Shown here piece after piece: positions 36,275-45,985 of a stretch of DNA of 64,000 nucleotides; within the stretch, counting starts at the first letter, position 1; each line of letters starts with the position of its first letter. Made by a program: the position numbers and the translations under genes. Source of the stretch: Aureimonas populi. GTDB lineage: Bacteria; Pseudomonadota; Alphaproteobacteria; Rhizobiales; Rhizobiaceae. The stretch covers positions 1,178,001 to 1,242,000 of the forward strand of contig NZ_CP072611.1 in the NCBI RefSeq assembly GCF_017815515.1, read 5' to 3'. The notes under the pieces were generated by a model that saw only the letters and a program-made list of their open reading frames with translations, was not told the origin of the DNA and did no database searches.

Positions 36275-37111
36275 ATGGACATCATCTCCACCGCAAAGGC
36301 CCATGGCGGCGTCCAGGGCGTCTACCGCCACCGGTCTCGCACCACCGATTGCGACATGACCTTCGCCGTCTTCGTGCCGGAGCACGAGGCGGGCGAGAAG
36401 CTGCCGGTCCTGTGGTATCTCTCGGGCCTCACCTGCACCCACCAGAACGCCATGGACAAGGGCGAGTACCGGCGCGCGGCGGCCGAGCACGGGCTGATCG
36501 TGGTGCTGCCCGACACGAGCCCGCGCGGGGACCATGTGCCGGACGAGCCGGACAACTGGCAGTTCGGCTCCGGCGCGGGCTTCTATGTCGACGCGACGCA
36601 GGAGCCTTATGCCGAGAACTACCGGATGTATTCCTACGTCACCGAGGAACTGCCGGCCTATCTGGCGGTCAACTTCCCGGCCGACACCAGCCGGATGGGC
36701 CTGTGCGGCCATTCCATGGGCGGGCACGGGGCGCTGAGCATCGCGCTGAAGAACCCGGACCTTTACAGGAGCGCCTCCGCCTTCGCGCCCATCGTCCGGC
36801 CGACCGTGGCGGGATGGTCGAAGCCGGCGCTGGAGAAGTATCTCGGGCGCGATCCGCGCACCCATCGCGCCTACGACACCTGCCTCCTCATCGAGGACGG
36901 CAAGCGCTTTGCCGAGTTCTACGTGGACCAGGGCACGGCCGACCAGTTCCTGGAGGACGGGCTGCGGCCGCAGCTCCTGCGGGATGCCTGCGAGAAGGCC
37001 GGCATTCCCCTCACGCTCAACATGCGCGAGGGCTACGACCATTCCTACAACTTCATCTCGACCTTCATGGAAGACCACGTGGCCTATGCGGCCGCGCGGC
37101 TGAAGGCCTGA
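36275..37111 (+). CDS. fghA: S-formylglutathione hydrolase
   Basis: The 278-residue alpha/beta-hydrolase releases formate and glutathione in the second step of formaldehyde detoxification. LPVLWYLSGLTCTHQNAM near residue 43, the nucleophile Ser in GHSMGGHGALSIAL near 149, and the late His in EGYDHSYNFIS are present, along with Asp in the DQG region. The length is standard. Eight bases separate it from the BrnA-like gene, so it probably uses that gene's promoter, with a possible contribution from frmA read-through. Confidence 0.95.
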   Translation: MDIISTAKAHGGVQGVYRHRSRTTDCDMTFAVFVPEHEAGEKLPVLWYLSGLTCTHQNAMDKGEYRRAAAEHGLIVVLPDTSPRGDHVPDEPDNWQFGSGAGFYVDATQEPYAENYRMYSYVTEELPAYLAVNFPADTSRMGLCGHSMGGHGALSIALKNPDLYRSASAFAPIVRPTVAGWSKPALEKYLGRDPRTHRAYDTCLLIEDGKRFAEFYVDQGTADQFLEDGLRPQLLRDACEKAGIPLTLNMREGYDHSYNFISTFMEDHVAYAAARLKA

Positions 37112-37142
37112 CAGCCTCTAGCAGAGCAGGACGCGAAAAAAG

Positions 37143-38567
37143 ATGACAAGCGAACAGGCCGAGATCGGCGTCGTGGGCCTCGGGACGATGGGGGCCAACC
37201 TCGCCCTCAACATCGCCGAGAAGGGTTTCGTCACGGCCGGCTACAACCGCACGCATGAAAAGGCGTTCGAGCTGGCGGAGGAGGCCAGGGGTTTCGGCGG
37301 CACCATCGTGCCCGCCAAGACGCTGGAGGAATTCGTCGCCGCCCTCAAGGCCCCGCGCGTCATCGTGCTGATGGTGCCGGCCGGCACCATCGTGGACGAC
37401 CAGATCGCCGCGCTGCGCCCGCTCCTGTCGGACGGGGACATCGTGGTGGATGCCGGCAATGCCGACTTCAACGACACGGTGCGCCGCACGCGGGAGCTGG
37501 AAGGCTCGGGGCTGCATTTCGTGGGCATCGGCGTTTCGGGCGGGGAACTGGGCGCGCGCCACGGCCCCTCGATCATGGCCGGCGGGCCGGCCGAGATCTA
37601 TCCGCGCCTCCAGCCCATCCTCGAGGCCATCTCGGCCAAATACGAGGGCAGCCCCTGCGTGGCGCATCTGGGCACCGACGGCGCCGGCCATTTCGTCAAG
37701 ACCATTCACAACGGCATCGAATATGCCGACATGCAGATGATCGCCGAGATCTACGGCATCATGCGCGACGGGCTGGGCCTCGAGGCCGGCGCGATGGCGG
37801 ACATCTTCGCCGAATGGAACAAGGGGGGCCTGTCCTCCTATCTCGTCGAGATCACGGCCGTGAACCTCGCCGAGAAGGACCCCGAGACGGGCCAGCCGCT
37901 GGTCGACCTCATCACCGACGAGGCCGGGCAGAAGGGCACGGGCCGCTGGGCGGTGATCGAGGCGCAGAAGCTGGGGGCCGGGGCCACCACGCTGGAGGCG
38001 GCCGTCTCGGCGCGCGGCGTCTCCTCGCGCCGCGGGGAACGGGCAAGGGCGGCCGAGGCCTATGCGGGGCTGGCGGCCACGAGCGGGCAGTTCTCCGGCG
38101 ACAAGGCCGGCATCGCCGAGCTGGAACAGGCGCTGGAGACGGCCAAGATCATCGCCTATGCGCAGGGCTTCGCGGTGATGGATGCGGCCTCCAAGGAGTT
38201 CGGCTGGAACCTGCCGCTCGGCGAGATCGCGCGCATCTGGCGCGCCGGCTGCATCATCCGCTCCCGCTTCCTGGACGACATCGCCTCCGTCACCGACAGC
38301 GGGGAGACGGTGAACCTGCTCGTCGCGCCGGATTTCGTCTCGCGCGTCTCGGCCGGCGAGGGGGCCCTGCGCAAGGTGGTGGCCAAGGCGGCGCTCTCCG
38401 GCCTGCCGGTGCCGGCGCTCTCGGCCGCGCTGGCCTATTTCGACGATTATCGCCGCGCGCGCGGCACCACCAACCTGACGCAGGCGCAGCGCGACCTCTT
38501 CGGCGCGCACACCTTCCACCGGCTCGACAGGGAGGGCACCTTCCATCACCGCTGGCCGGCGGTGTGA
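37143..38567 (+). CDS. gnd: 6-phosphogluconate dehydrogenase, decarboxylating
   Basis: The 474-residue enzyme converts 6-phosphogluconate to ribulose 5-phosphate with NADP. VGLGTMGANLALNIAEKG binds the cofactor; GIGVSGGELGARHGPSIM, HFVKTIHNGIEYADMQ (catalytic Lys and Asn) and the C-terminal AQRDLFGAHTFHR tail are family hallmarks. It begins 31 bases after fghA and may be on the same message. A hairpin follows the stop. Confidence 0.96.
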   Translation: MTSEQAEIGVVGLGTMGANLALNIAEKGFVTAGYNRTHEKAFELAEEARGFGGTIVPAKTLEEFVAALKAPRVIVLMVPAGTIVDDQIAALRPLLSDGDIVVDAGNADFNDTVRRTRELEGSGLHFVGIGVSGGELGARHGPSIMAGGPAEIYPRLQPILEAISAKYEGSPCVAHLGTDGAGHFVKTIHNGIEYADMQMIAEIYGIMRDGLGLEAGAMADIFAEWNKGGLSSYLVEITAVNLAEKDPETGQPLVDLITDEAGQKGTGRWAVIEAQKLGAGATTLEAAVSARGVSSRRGERARAAEAYAGLAATSGQFSGDKAGIAELEQALETAKIIAYAQGFAVMDAASKEFGWNLPLGEIARIWRAGCIIRSRFLDDIASVTDSGETVNLLVAPDFVSRVSAGEGALRKVVAKAALSGLPVPALSAALAYFDDYRRARGTTNLTQAQRDLFGAHTFHRLDREGTFHHRWPAV

Positions 38568-38591
38568 GGGCGCGTTCATAGCGAAGGAGGG

Positions 38592-38615
38592 ATGCGGCGC
38601 CGGCGGGCGCCGCAT
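38592..38615. terminator. Hairpin between gnd and OmpW-like gene
   Basis: ATGCGGCGCC, loop GGCG, GGCGCCGCAT form a 10-bp stem; only a short T-run (TTTG) follows on the gnd side. It lies between convergent genes and could serve both. Confidence 0.65.
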
Positions 38616-38629
38616 TTGTCCCGCGGCGG

Positions 38630-39346
38630 TCAGAACCGGTAGGTCACGCCCGCGCCGATCAGCCACGGATCGAGCTTCGTTTCGCCCTGAAGCTGGGTGT
38701 CTCCCGCGACCACCGTCCAGTCGGGGCGCAGGAACAGCTTCTTGACGTCGAAATTGATGCCCCAATGCTCGTCGAGCATGTAGTCGAAGCCGGCTTGCAG
38801 CGCCCAGCCGAACGTGTTGTCGATGTCGAGCGCGGAAAAGCCGTCGGCCGACTTCTGCTCGTAGAAGATCGTGTAGTTCACGCCCGCGCCCACATAGGGC
38901 TTGAACGCCCCGAAATCGGTGAAATGGTACTGGAGCGTGAGCGTGGGCGGCAGAATCCACGTCTTGCCGATATCGCCGATCCCCGCCGCCGCAAGGTCGC
39001 CATCGGCCTTCACGGTGGAGCGCGTCGTGCCCAGAATAAGCTCGGCGGCGATGTTGGGCGTGAAATAGTAGGTGATGTCGAGCTCGGGAACGAGCGAGTC
39101 GGTGGTCTGGAGCAGGCCGTCACCGGGCAGGAACGGTGTGCCGGTGCCGGCGACATTCACGGTGCCGTTGTCGTCCGTGACGATGCCGAGGGCGCGCACG
39201 CGGATCTGCCACGGGCTGCGGGTCTCGACCGGGGCCGGGGCGTAGAGGCCCGTATCCGCCACGGGATAGATATCGGCGGCCAGTGCCTGGCCGGCCGGAA
39301 GTGCCGCGATCAGCGCGCCCATGGCACCCATCGTCTTCTTCAACAT
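38630..39346 (-). CDS. OmpW-family outer-membrane protein
   Basis: The 238-residue precursor has a signal peptide (cleavage after QALA, about residue 23) and the OmpW beta-barrel pattern: SPWQIRVRALGIVTDDNG, YYFTPNIAAELI, LPPTLTLQYHF, KPYVGAGVNYTIF, and ending in YRF with a terminal Phe for barrel assembly. Such eight-stranded barrels pass small hydrophobic compounds or help envelope stress. AAGGACGACGAC precedes ATG 39346. It is monocistronic. Confidence 0.92.
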   Translation of the reverse strand: MLKKTMGAMGALIAALPAGQALAADIYPVADTGLYAPAPVETRSPWQIRVRALGIVTDDNGTVNVAGTGTPFLPGDGLLQTTDSLVPELDITYYFTPNIAAELILGTTRSTVKADGDLAAAGIGDIGKTWILPPTLTLQYHFTDFGAFKPYVGAGVNYTIFYEQKSADGFSALDIDNTFGWALQAGFDYMLDEHWGINFDVKKLFLRPDWTVVAGDTQLQGETKLDPWLIGAGVTYRF

Positions 39347-39488
39347 GTCGTCGTCCTTCGCAAATCGGCGGGGTCGCCCGCCTGCGAAGCATGTTGCGCC
39401 AGGAGGGCGCCGGCCGGTTTTGATGCAGGTCAAGGACCGGCGGCGATCTCGGTCCCGCACCGGACAATGTTGCCGAAATGACACGTTT

Positions 39489-40223
39489 TCAACCCGCGAA
39501 GATCGCCTCCACTTCGCCCCCCGTCAGGCGCCTGTGAGCCCCCGGCGCGAGGTCGCCCGGCAGGCAGAGCCCGCCCACAGCCTCGCGGTGCAGAGCCTCG
39601 ACATGGTTGCCGAGGGCGGCGAACATGCGCCGCACCTGATGATAGCGCCCCTCATGGACGGTCAGAAGCGCCTCGCGCGCCGACACGATGTCCAGTTCGG
39701 CGGGCTTCAAGGGCTTGTCCTCCCCCTCCAGCATCAGCGTGCCGGCGGAGAAGACGCCCGCCTCGTCGCCGCGCATCGGCCGCGCCAGGCGCGCGCGGTA
39801 ACGCTTGGGCACATGGTGCTTCGGCGAGATGATGCGGTGCAGGAGGGCGCCGTCATCCGTCATCAGGAGAAGGCCTGAGGTTTCCTTGTCCAGGCGCCCG
39901 ACGGTGGAGATGGCCGGCTCGCGCACCCGCCAGCGCGGCGGCAGGAGATCGTAGACCAGGGGGCCGGCCTCCTTGCGCGAACAGGTGGTGCCGAGCGGCT
40001 TGTTAAGCATGAGGACGAAGCCCGGCAGCGGGTCCAGGGCCTCGCCGTCCACATCCAGGCGCGTCTCGAGATCGGGCGTCAACTTCACGCGCTCCTCGGC
40101 CGAGCGCACCGGCTGCCCGTCGAGGCGGATGCGGCCGTTCCTGGCCAGCATCTGGATCTCGCGCCGCGAGGCATAGCCCATATTGGCCAGGAGCTTGTCG
40201 AGCCGGGACGTCGCGGCCTTCAT
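39489..40223 (-). CDS. RsuA/RluB-family rRNA pseudouridine synthase
   Basis: The 244-residue enzyme has an N-terminal S4 domain (SRLDKLLANMGYASRREI) and the pseudouridine synthase core with catalytic Asp in VGRLDKETSGLLLMT, plus LLTVHEGRYHQVRRMF. It isomerises a specific uridine in 16S or 23S rRNA; the best general match is RsuA (16S U516), but RluB/E/F cannot be excluded. Its ATG overlaps the stop of the methyltransferase gene upstream as ATGA, so the two rRNA-modifying enzymes are co-translated. Confidence 0.88.
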   Translation of the reverse strand: MKAATSRLDKLLANMGYASRREIQMLARNGRIRLDGQPVRSAEERVKLTPDLETRLDVDGEALDPLPGFVLMLNKPLGTTCSRKEAGPLVYDLLPPRWRVREPAISTVGRLDKETSGLLLMTDDGALLHRIISPKHHVPKRYRARLARPMRGDEAGVFSAGTLMLEGEDKPLKPAELDIVSAREALLTVHEGRYHQVRRMFAALGNHVEALHREAVGGLCLPGDLAPGAHRRLTGGEVEAIFAG

Positions 40224-41137
40224 TTGCGGGCCTCGAAGATCTTGTAGCCGCCGGACTCGGCCGTGGTGTCCACGGTGCGGAAGGCCTCGCGCAGCACGCT
40301 TTCATAGGGAAGGTGCCGGTTGGCGACGAGATGGAGGGTGCCGCCGCGCGACAGCATGCGCGCCGCCGCGCGGATGAAGCCCTGGCCGAGACCCCGATCC
40401 TCCGCGCCCTCGGCATGGAAGGGCGGGTTCGTGACCACGAAGTCGAGGCCGGCAAGGTCCGTCTCGCGCGCGTCGCCCCAATGGAAGCGCGCCCGCTCGT
40501 CCTCGACATTGCGGCGCGCCGCCTCCACGGCCCGCCGGTCGATCTCCACCAGCGCCAGCGAGGCCACGGCCGGCGAGCCGAGGATGCCGCGCGCCAGCAC
40601 GCCGAGCCCGGCGCCGAGATCGGCCCCGTGCCCCTTGAGGCCCGGCAGGGTTTCCAGCAGCAAGGCGCTGCCCGGGTCGATCCGGTCGAAGGAGAAGATG
40701 CCCGGCTGGGACCAGAGGCCCAGCCCTTCGATGAAGCGTGGTGCGCCCTCCGCGAGAGCCGCCTCGACACCGGACAGAAGCTGCGGCCGTTCCGCCTCGC
40801 AGATGCGATGGCGCGCCTTGAAGCGCTCGGCCACCGTGCAGCCGAAGGCCGTCAGCTCCGCGTTCAGCCGCGCGCCGCCCCTGTCCTTCGGGGCAAGCGC
40901 CACGAGGCGCCCGCCCGGCCGCAGCGCCCGCAGGGCATGGGCGAGGGTGAAGCGCCGCTCCACCGCGCCGGGCGGGGCCAGAAGCACGATGCTCTCCAGA
41001 GATGCTTCGGCAATCCCCTCGATGGCGGCCGCCCCCGGACGCAGGGGCGAGAGCTGGACGGCGCCCTCGGGCGTGTCGACGAGATCGGGCGGTGGCGAGC
41101 CGAAGACGGCCGCGCGGGGAGGGGCAGGTAGTGTCAT
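40220..41137 (-). CDS. RsmC-like class I SAM methyltransferase
   Basis: The 305-residue protein has the two-lobed RsmC/RsmG-type layout: a degenerate N-terminal domain and a C-terminal Rossmann domain with GADLGAGLGVLARGI and the catalytic VTNPPFHAEG, the N-P-P-F motif of adenine/guanine N-methyltransferases. It probably makes N2-methylguanosine in 16S rRNA. ATG at 41137 begins a typical sequence; the frame extends upstream into the fadD promoter, without family likeness. The gene lies divergent to fadD and upstream of the pseudouridine synthase. Confidence 0.87.
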   Translation of the reverse strand: MTLPAPPRAAVFGSPPPDLVDTPEGAVQLSPLRPGAAAIEGIAEASLESIVLLAPPGAVERRFTLAHALRALRPGGRLVALAPKDRGGARLNAELTAFGCTVAERFKARHRICEAERPQLLSGVEAALAEGAPRFIEGLGLWSQPGIFSFDRIDPGSALLLETLPGLKGHGADLGAGLGVLARGILGSPAVASLALVEIDRRAVEAARRNVEDERARFHWGDARETDLAGLDFVVTNPPFHAEGAEDRGLGQGFIRAAARMLSRGGTLHLVANRHLPYESVLREAFRTVDTTAESGGYKIFEARK

Positions 41138-41271
41138 GGCGCAGCCATAGCAGGTCGGGTCGGCACGTCCCAGCCGGGGCGCGGCGCGGCGACTTTCACG
41201 TAAACGGAAGTAGTTTCGCTTCGCGTTACACTCGTATAGTGGTGGAAAAAACGGCAACTGGGAGGTCACCT

Positions 41272-42939
41272 ATGAACAAGCCTTGGCTCCAGCATTATCC
41301 GCAAGGAATTCCGGCGGAACTACCCGATTTCCCCTATCGCTCGCTGGCCGCGCTGCTGGAGGAAGCCTTCGCCAGATATGCCGACCGGCCGGCCTTCAAG
41401 TTCATGGGCACGGCGATGAGCTATGCCCGGCTCGAGGAGGAGTCGCGCCTTTTCGCGGCCTATCTCCAGTCCACCGGGCTGAAGCGCGGCGACCGTGTGG
41501 CGCTGATGATGCCGAACGTGCTGCAATACCCGGTGGCGGTGGCCGGCGTCCTGCGCGCGGGCATGGTGGTGGTGAACACCAACCCGCTCTACACCCCGCG
41601 CGAGCTGGAGCATCAGCTCAAGGATTCGGGCGCCAGGGCCATCGTGATCCTGGAGAACATGGCAAGGACGCTGGAGACCTGCCGCGCCGGCGTGCCGGTG
41701 GAGCACGTGATCGTCGCCTCCATCGGCGAGACGCTGCCGGCGGTGAAGGGCTTCATCGTCAATCTCGTCGTGCGCCGGGTGAAGAAGATGGTGCCGGCCT
41801 TCTCCCTGCCCGGCTCCATCACCTGGAAACAGGCCATGGCCAAGGGCGCCCAGGCACGCTTTTCCCCGGTGGAGACGAACTTGGACGATGCGGCGGTGCT
41901 GCAATACACGGGCGGCACGACGGGGGTTTCCAAGGGCGCCACGCTGACGCACCGCAACGTGGTGGCCAATGTCCTGCAATCGGAATTGTGGAATTCGCCG
42001 GCCACGAAGTCGATTCCGGCCGGCGAGCAGCCGCACACCGTCTGCGCGCTGCCTCTCTACCATATTTTCGGTTTCACCGTGAACATGATGCTGGCCATGC
42101 GCACGGGCGGCTGCAACATCCTCATCACCAATCCGCGCGACATTCCGGCCGTCATCAAGGAGCTGAAGGCGCACAGGTTCCACCTCTTCCCGGCCGTCAA
42201 CACGCTGTTCGGCGCCATTGCCCGGCACCCGGACGCCCGGAGCGTGGACTGGTCGAGCATGAAGCTTTCGGTGGGCGGCGGCATGGCGGTGCTGCCGGCC
42301 ACTGCCCAGCTCTGGCTGGAGACGACGGGCGTGCCGATCTGCGAGGGCTACGGGCTTTCGGAGACGAGCCCCTCTGCGAGCTGCAACCTCGTGACATCGC
42401 GCGCCTTCAGCGGCACGATCGGCTTCCCGCTGCCCTCGACCGAGTTCAAGATCGTCGACGACGACGAACGGGACCTGCCGCTGGGCGAGCGCGGCGAGAT
42501 CGTCATCAAGGGCCCGCAGGTGACGCCCGGCTACTGGAACCGCCCGGAGGAGACAAGGCGCGCCTTCACGGCCGACGGTTTCTTCAAGACCGGCGACATC
42601 GGAATGATGGACGAGACGGGCGCCATCAAGATCGTGGACCGCAAGAAGGACATGATCAACGTTTCGGGCTTCAACGTCTATCCGAACGAGGTGGAGGAGA
42701 TCGTGACGCAGATGCCCGGCATCGTGGAGGCGGCCGCGGTGGGGATGGCCGACGACAATTCGGGCGAGGCGGTGAAGCTCTACGTCGTGAAAAGCGACCC
42801 TTCCCTCACCGAGGACCACGTGAAGGCCTACTGCCGCGACAACCTGACCGGCTACAAGCGGCCCAAGGCTGTGGAGTTCCGCGACGAGCTGCCGAAGACG
42901 GGCGTGGGCAAGGTGCTGCGCCGCGCGCTGCGCGACTGA
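41272..42939 (+). CDS. fadD: Long-chain fatty-acid CoA ligase
   Basis: The 555-residue AMP-forming enzyme activates fatty acids as CoA esters. MNKPWLQHYPQGIPAEL is a FadD opening; YTGGTTGVSKGATLTHRN is the phosphate loop, EGYGLSETSPSA the adenine motif, GFFKTGDIGMMDETG and DRKKDMINVSGFNVYP the hinge, and KTGVGKVLRRALRD carries the C-terminal catalytic Lys. GGGAGG precedes the ATG. A TATAGT at 41235-41240 may be the -10. A hairpin terminator follows. Confidence 0.93.
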   Translation: MNKPWLQHYPQGIPAELPDFPYRSLAALLEEAFARYADRPAFKFMGTAMSYARLEEESRLFAAYLQSTGLKRGDRVALMMPNVLQYPVAVAGVLRAGMVVVNTNPLYTPRELEHQLKDSGARAIVILENMARTLETCRAGVPVEHVIVASIGETLPAVKGFIVNLVVRRVKKMVPAFSLPGSITWKQAMAKGAQARFSPVETNLDDAAVLQYTGGTTGVSKGATLTHRNVVANVLQSELWNSPATKSIPAGEQPHTVCALPLYHIFGFTVNMMLAMRTGGCNILITNPRDIPAVIKELKAHRFHLFPAVNTLFGAIARHPDARSVDWSSMKLSVGGGMAVLPATAQLWLETTGVPICEGYGLSETSPSASCNLVTSRAFSGTIGFPLPSTEFKIVDDDERDLPLGERGEIVIKGPQVTPGYWNRPEETRRAFTADGFFKTGDIGMMDETGAIKIVDRKKDMINVSGFNVYPNEVEEIVTQMPGIVEAAAVGMADDNSGEAVKLYVVKSDPSLTEDHVKAYCRDNLTGYKRPKAVEFRDELPKTGVGKVLRRALRD

Positions 42940-42965
42940 TCCGCTTCCCGCCCATCGCCGCCACG

Positions 42966-42990
42966 GAAGGGGCCGCCGTGCCCCTTCTTG
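42966..42990 (+). terminator. fadD terminator
   Basis: GAAGGGGC, loop CGCCGT, GCCCCTTC, then TTG: a stable 8-bp stem with a weak T-tract 26 bases after the fadD stop. Confidence 0.65.
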
Positions 42991-43085
42991 CGTTCACCGC
43001 CGTGCCGCGCCATCCTGCCCGGGAACGATGAAAGGCTTGCGAACGGCATTTCGCGAGAGTGCCTCGTCTTTCTCGAAAAAACCCC

Positions 43086-43114
43086 TTCACAGCGCCCCGC
43101 CTATGGCCTATATC
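43086..43114 (+). promoter_or_regulatory. tRNA-fMet promoter
   Basis: TTCACA (43086-43091), 17 bases, TATATC (43109-43114) make a good sigma-70-like promoter about 37 bases before the tRNA. Confidence 0.65.
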
Positions 43115-43150
43115 GCACTCACCGGCGGCGCTCCAAGCACCCCGGCATGG

Positions 43151-43227
<77 letters not shown>

Positions 43228-43272
43228 CTTCTGTCATAAAACACTCGAAATCGATGTGTGATCAGACGCTTA

Positions 43273-43294
43273 GGCCGCCACAAGGCGGCCTTTT
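43273..43294 (+). terminator. tRNA-fMet terminator
   Basis: GGCCGCC, loop ACAA, GGCGGCC then TTTT, 45 bases after the tRNA. Confidence 0.85.
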
Positions 43295-43349
43295 CCATTT
43301 TTGAATCCAGCCGAAATTAGCCGTCCCGGCCGCCTGCACCCCTGCGGGC

Positions 43350-44132
43350 TCAATGCTCGTCCGTTTTGATGGGATAGTGCAGCAGCAGCCGATAACTGCC
43401 CTGCATCATCCTGATGCCGTGGGCAGCGAGGCGACGGGCCTTGTTCTTACACGATCGACTTCCCAATCCTCTTTCGTGCCGCTGAATCCAAGCAGCACTT
43501 CGGCGATGGTGCGATAGCTCTCGCCATGCATTCGTGCGTCCAAGGCGCGTAGCGACAGGATATGCCATTGGCGGAGTTGGGCGGGCATGACCCGAAACTC
43601 TGGTCCCGGAGGGCGGCCTTCGACGGAGCGCCAGAACCGCCGGGCCGCATGGGGTCGCAGTTCGTAGAAGGCATCCAATGGCAAGAACGTGCCATAGAAG
43701 GCCACCGCGTCGGGAGCGGCGCGCGGCAGCCACAATTGATGCGCGATGCCATCGGCCTGCCAGATGCCGTGCCAGCCATCGGCCGCGCGGCGCAGGACGA
43801 GGCCGTCGAGATCGGCGAGCTTGATGGTCGGTCCGTTCGCGTCGATTACATCCGCGACAGGCAACAGCATGAACGCGTTGGGATGCACGCGCGGCGACCA
43901 GAGCGGAGCTTGCAGATCAGCCGCCGTGTCAGGGTCACTTGGGAAACAGCAGACCCCAGCGGTGTGCAAACGATTCGAGTTGGTTCGCATCCTGCGTGCG
44001 GGTCAGCGCCAGCGTCTGGCAGTCATAGCGATATTCGTCGTTGCGCCGCAGATACTCCCAAGCGAAACCGGAGGCGGCAAGCTGCGACATGTACCCGTAG
44101 GCCGCATGGTGCCACCACTCGATATGCAGCAT
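43350..44132 (-). pseudogene. DUF6499-DUF2285 protein, two frameshifts
   Basis: The start at 44132 has GGAGGAG upstream and reads a DUF6499 domain (FAWEYLRRNDEYRYDCQ, FAHRWGLLFP). At about 43940 one extra base moves the frame; the next part (SDPDTAADLQAPLWSP) runs into a DUF2285 domain (LRALDARMHGESYRTIAEVL). Near 43455 a second shift is needed to reach the normal end KNKARRLAAHGIRMMQGSYR. Intact homologues are single proteins of integrative elements in Rhizobiales and relatives, thought to be regulatory. Two shifts argue for decay rather than programmed frameshifting. Confidence 0.8.
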
Positions 44133-44280
44133 GGCGTCACTCCTCCATGCTGGACCGTGGTTGGATGAGCGACGCGAGGGCGAGCGAGGTCGGTATTCCC
44201 CATTGACGGTCAACCATCAGTGCTGAATGCCATCGTCGCCGCATCGCTACTCGCCCCCCGTCATTCGGACCCCGCGAGGC

Positions 44281-45514
44281 TCATGGCTGATCCTCGGCGT
44301 TGGTGAGATTGCGGCCTATGAAAACGCCACTAGCGACGGCGATGGCAGCAAGGGCAAGGGCAAAGCATGCGGAGCCTGTCGCCAGCCCGGCCCAGTCGAT
44401 AGCGAAACCCGTCGCCATCGGCATGAGTCCGGCGGGGATATATCCGCCGATATTGAGCACGGCGTTGGCCTCGGCGCGACGCTCGCCGGGCACATGCAGC
44501 CCAGTGAGCGTCAGCCCGCCGAGTTGGCCAAGCCCTTGGCCGCTGCCGGCGAGCAGCGCCGCAACGATCAGTGCGACAGCGCTGGAGGCAGCGACGGCAA
44601 TCTCGATCCCGGCCATTGCGAGCACGGTCGCGCCCGCGCCAAGCAGGAAGATGGTTCGGACGGAAAAGCTACGAGCGAGGAACTGAACGCCCGTCGCTGT
44701 CAGGAACATCGCGCAGGCCATCGCGCCTGCGATCAGCGGGCTCGTCACGCCGATCAGGCGGGAGAGCAGCGAAGGGCCGAGCGACAGCACAAACGACGTG
44801 GCGGTGATCCCCGGCCCGAATACGGCGATTCCGAAGGCAAGGTGCCGGCGGTTGGGCCGGGGAACTCGGCAGTTTCAGCTTCCATCTGCCATCGGCAGGG
44901 GGAGTCCCCTTCTGGAATGGCAGGACAAACGCGATGAGCAAGGCGCTGGCGAGAATCGCAAGCTCGGCGACGAAGATCGGTATGACCGGCTCGGAGAGAG
45001 CGAGGGCGAGGCTGCCCGCCAGCAACGGACCAAGGCCCGCGCCGAGCACCATGGAAACCGAAGCGAGAAGCGATGCCTGACGCCGGCGTTCCTGCCCTCC
45101 GAGATCGACAATCGACGCCATCCCTGCCGAGACGGCCGCTCCAACCGCCATGCCGGACAGAAAGCGCGCGATCAGCAGCACCGCGACCGATTGCGCGCTC
45201 GCGAACAGCAGGCAGGCGATGATTGCGACCGCAAGCCCCGGCAACAATACGGGTCGCCGTCCGAAGCGGTCGGAGAGCTGACCGGCGACCAGCAATGTGA
45301 GCAGCAGGCCGAGGATGTAGGCGGCGAAGATCGCCGTGAGCATGGCGGAGGAAAAGCCGATCCCGGTCTGCCAGCGGACATAGAGAGGCGTCGCGGAGTT
45401 GGAGAGGATGAAGATGGCGATGACGATCCATGCCGCTGCCCACATCCGCCAGGGCGCATTTTCGGTAGCGAGTGAAGGAGAATCTGCGGCGTTGGCCGGC
45501 GTGAGGCGTGACAT
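44281..45514 (-). pseudogene. MFS transporter, frameshifted
   Basis: The frame starting MSRLTPANAADSP encodes the first half of a 12-segment MFS permease (SNSATPLYVRWQTGIG, GQLSDRFGRRPVLLPG). Around 44855-44870 the frame shifts, and the second half (HLAFGIAVFGPG, then MLSLGPSLLSRLIG to the stop at 44281) continues in another frame. Together they match a roughly 410-residue drug/efflux-type permease. It is divergent from the ArsR-type regulator and would be its target. A sequencing error is the alternative to real inactivation. Confidence 0.8.
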
Positions 45515-45533
45515 AGGCGGGTTCCGTCGACCA

Positions 45534-45601
45534 GTACGATTGGAATCGTACTTATCATAGTTCGACATAACTCGTACTTGTATATTCGACAAGAATCGTA
45601 C
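45534..45601. promoter_or_regulatory. ArsR-type operator region
   Basis: The perfect dyad GTACGATTggAATCGTAC at 45534-45551 is followed by a further AATCGTAC at 45594-45601 and a CTCGTAC at 45571. The copies straddle the divergent promoters of the MFS gene and the regulator and are probably its binding sites. Confidence 0.7.
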
Positions 45602-45610
45602 TGACGTGCT

Positions 45611-45985
45611 ATGATGCAAGCTATGACCGCTCTTGCCGACCTCTCTCCACCGAATGACCTTCCGCCGCCTCTGCTTGAGCCGACGGTCGATGAACTGCGT
45701 CTGGAAATCATCATGGGTGCGCTCGCTGACCCGCTTCGCCTGACGATCATCCGCAAGCTGCTGCTGGAGTCAGAATCTTACGATCACACCTGCGGCTGGT
45801 TCGGTTTCGACCGGCCGAAGTCGTCGCTGACGCACCATTTCAAGGCGCTGCGTGAGGCGGGTCTTATCCGCCAGCGGCAGTATGGGCTTGAACGGCGAAG
45901 CCGGGTGCGAACCGAAGACCTCGATGCTCGCTTTCCCGGCCTGCTCGATCTCGTCAAAGCGTGGCAATCGGCGCATTCATTGTAA
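45611..45985 (+). CDS. ArsR-family winged-helix regulator
   Basis: The 124-residue protein has the ArsR-like helix-turn-helix: IIMGALADPLRLTIIRKLL, then FDRPKSSLTHHFKALREAGLIRQRQYGLERRSRVR for recognition helix and wing. It contains a single Cys and no metal-site C-x-C-x2-C, so it is probably not metal sensing. A second ATG four codons downstream is possible. It is divergent from the broken MFS gene and overlaps the 3' end of the convergent SDR by nine bases. The operator dyads directly upstream suggest autoregulation. Confidence 0.87.
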   Translation: MMQAMTALADLSPPNDLPPPLLEPTVDELRLEIIMGALADPLRLTIIRKLLLESESYDHTCGWFGFDRPKSSLTHHFKALREAGLIRQRQYGLERRSRVRTEDLDARFPGLLDLVKAWQSAHSL

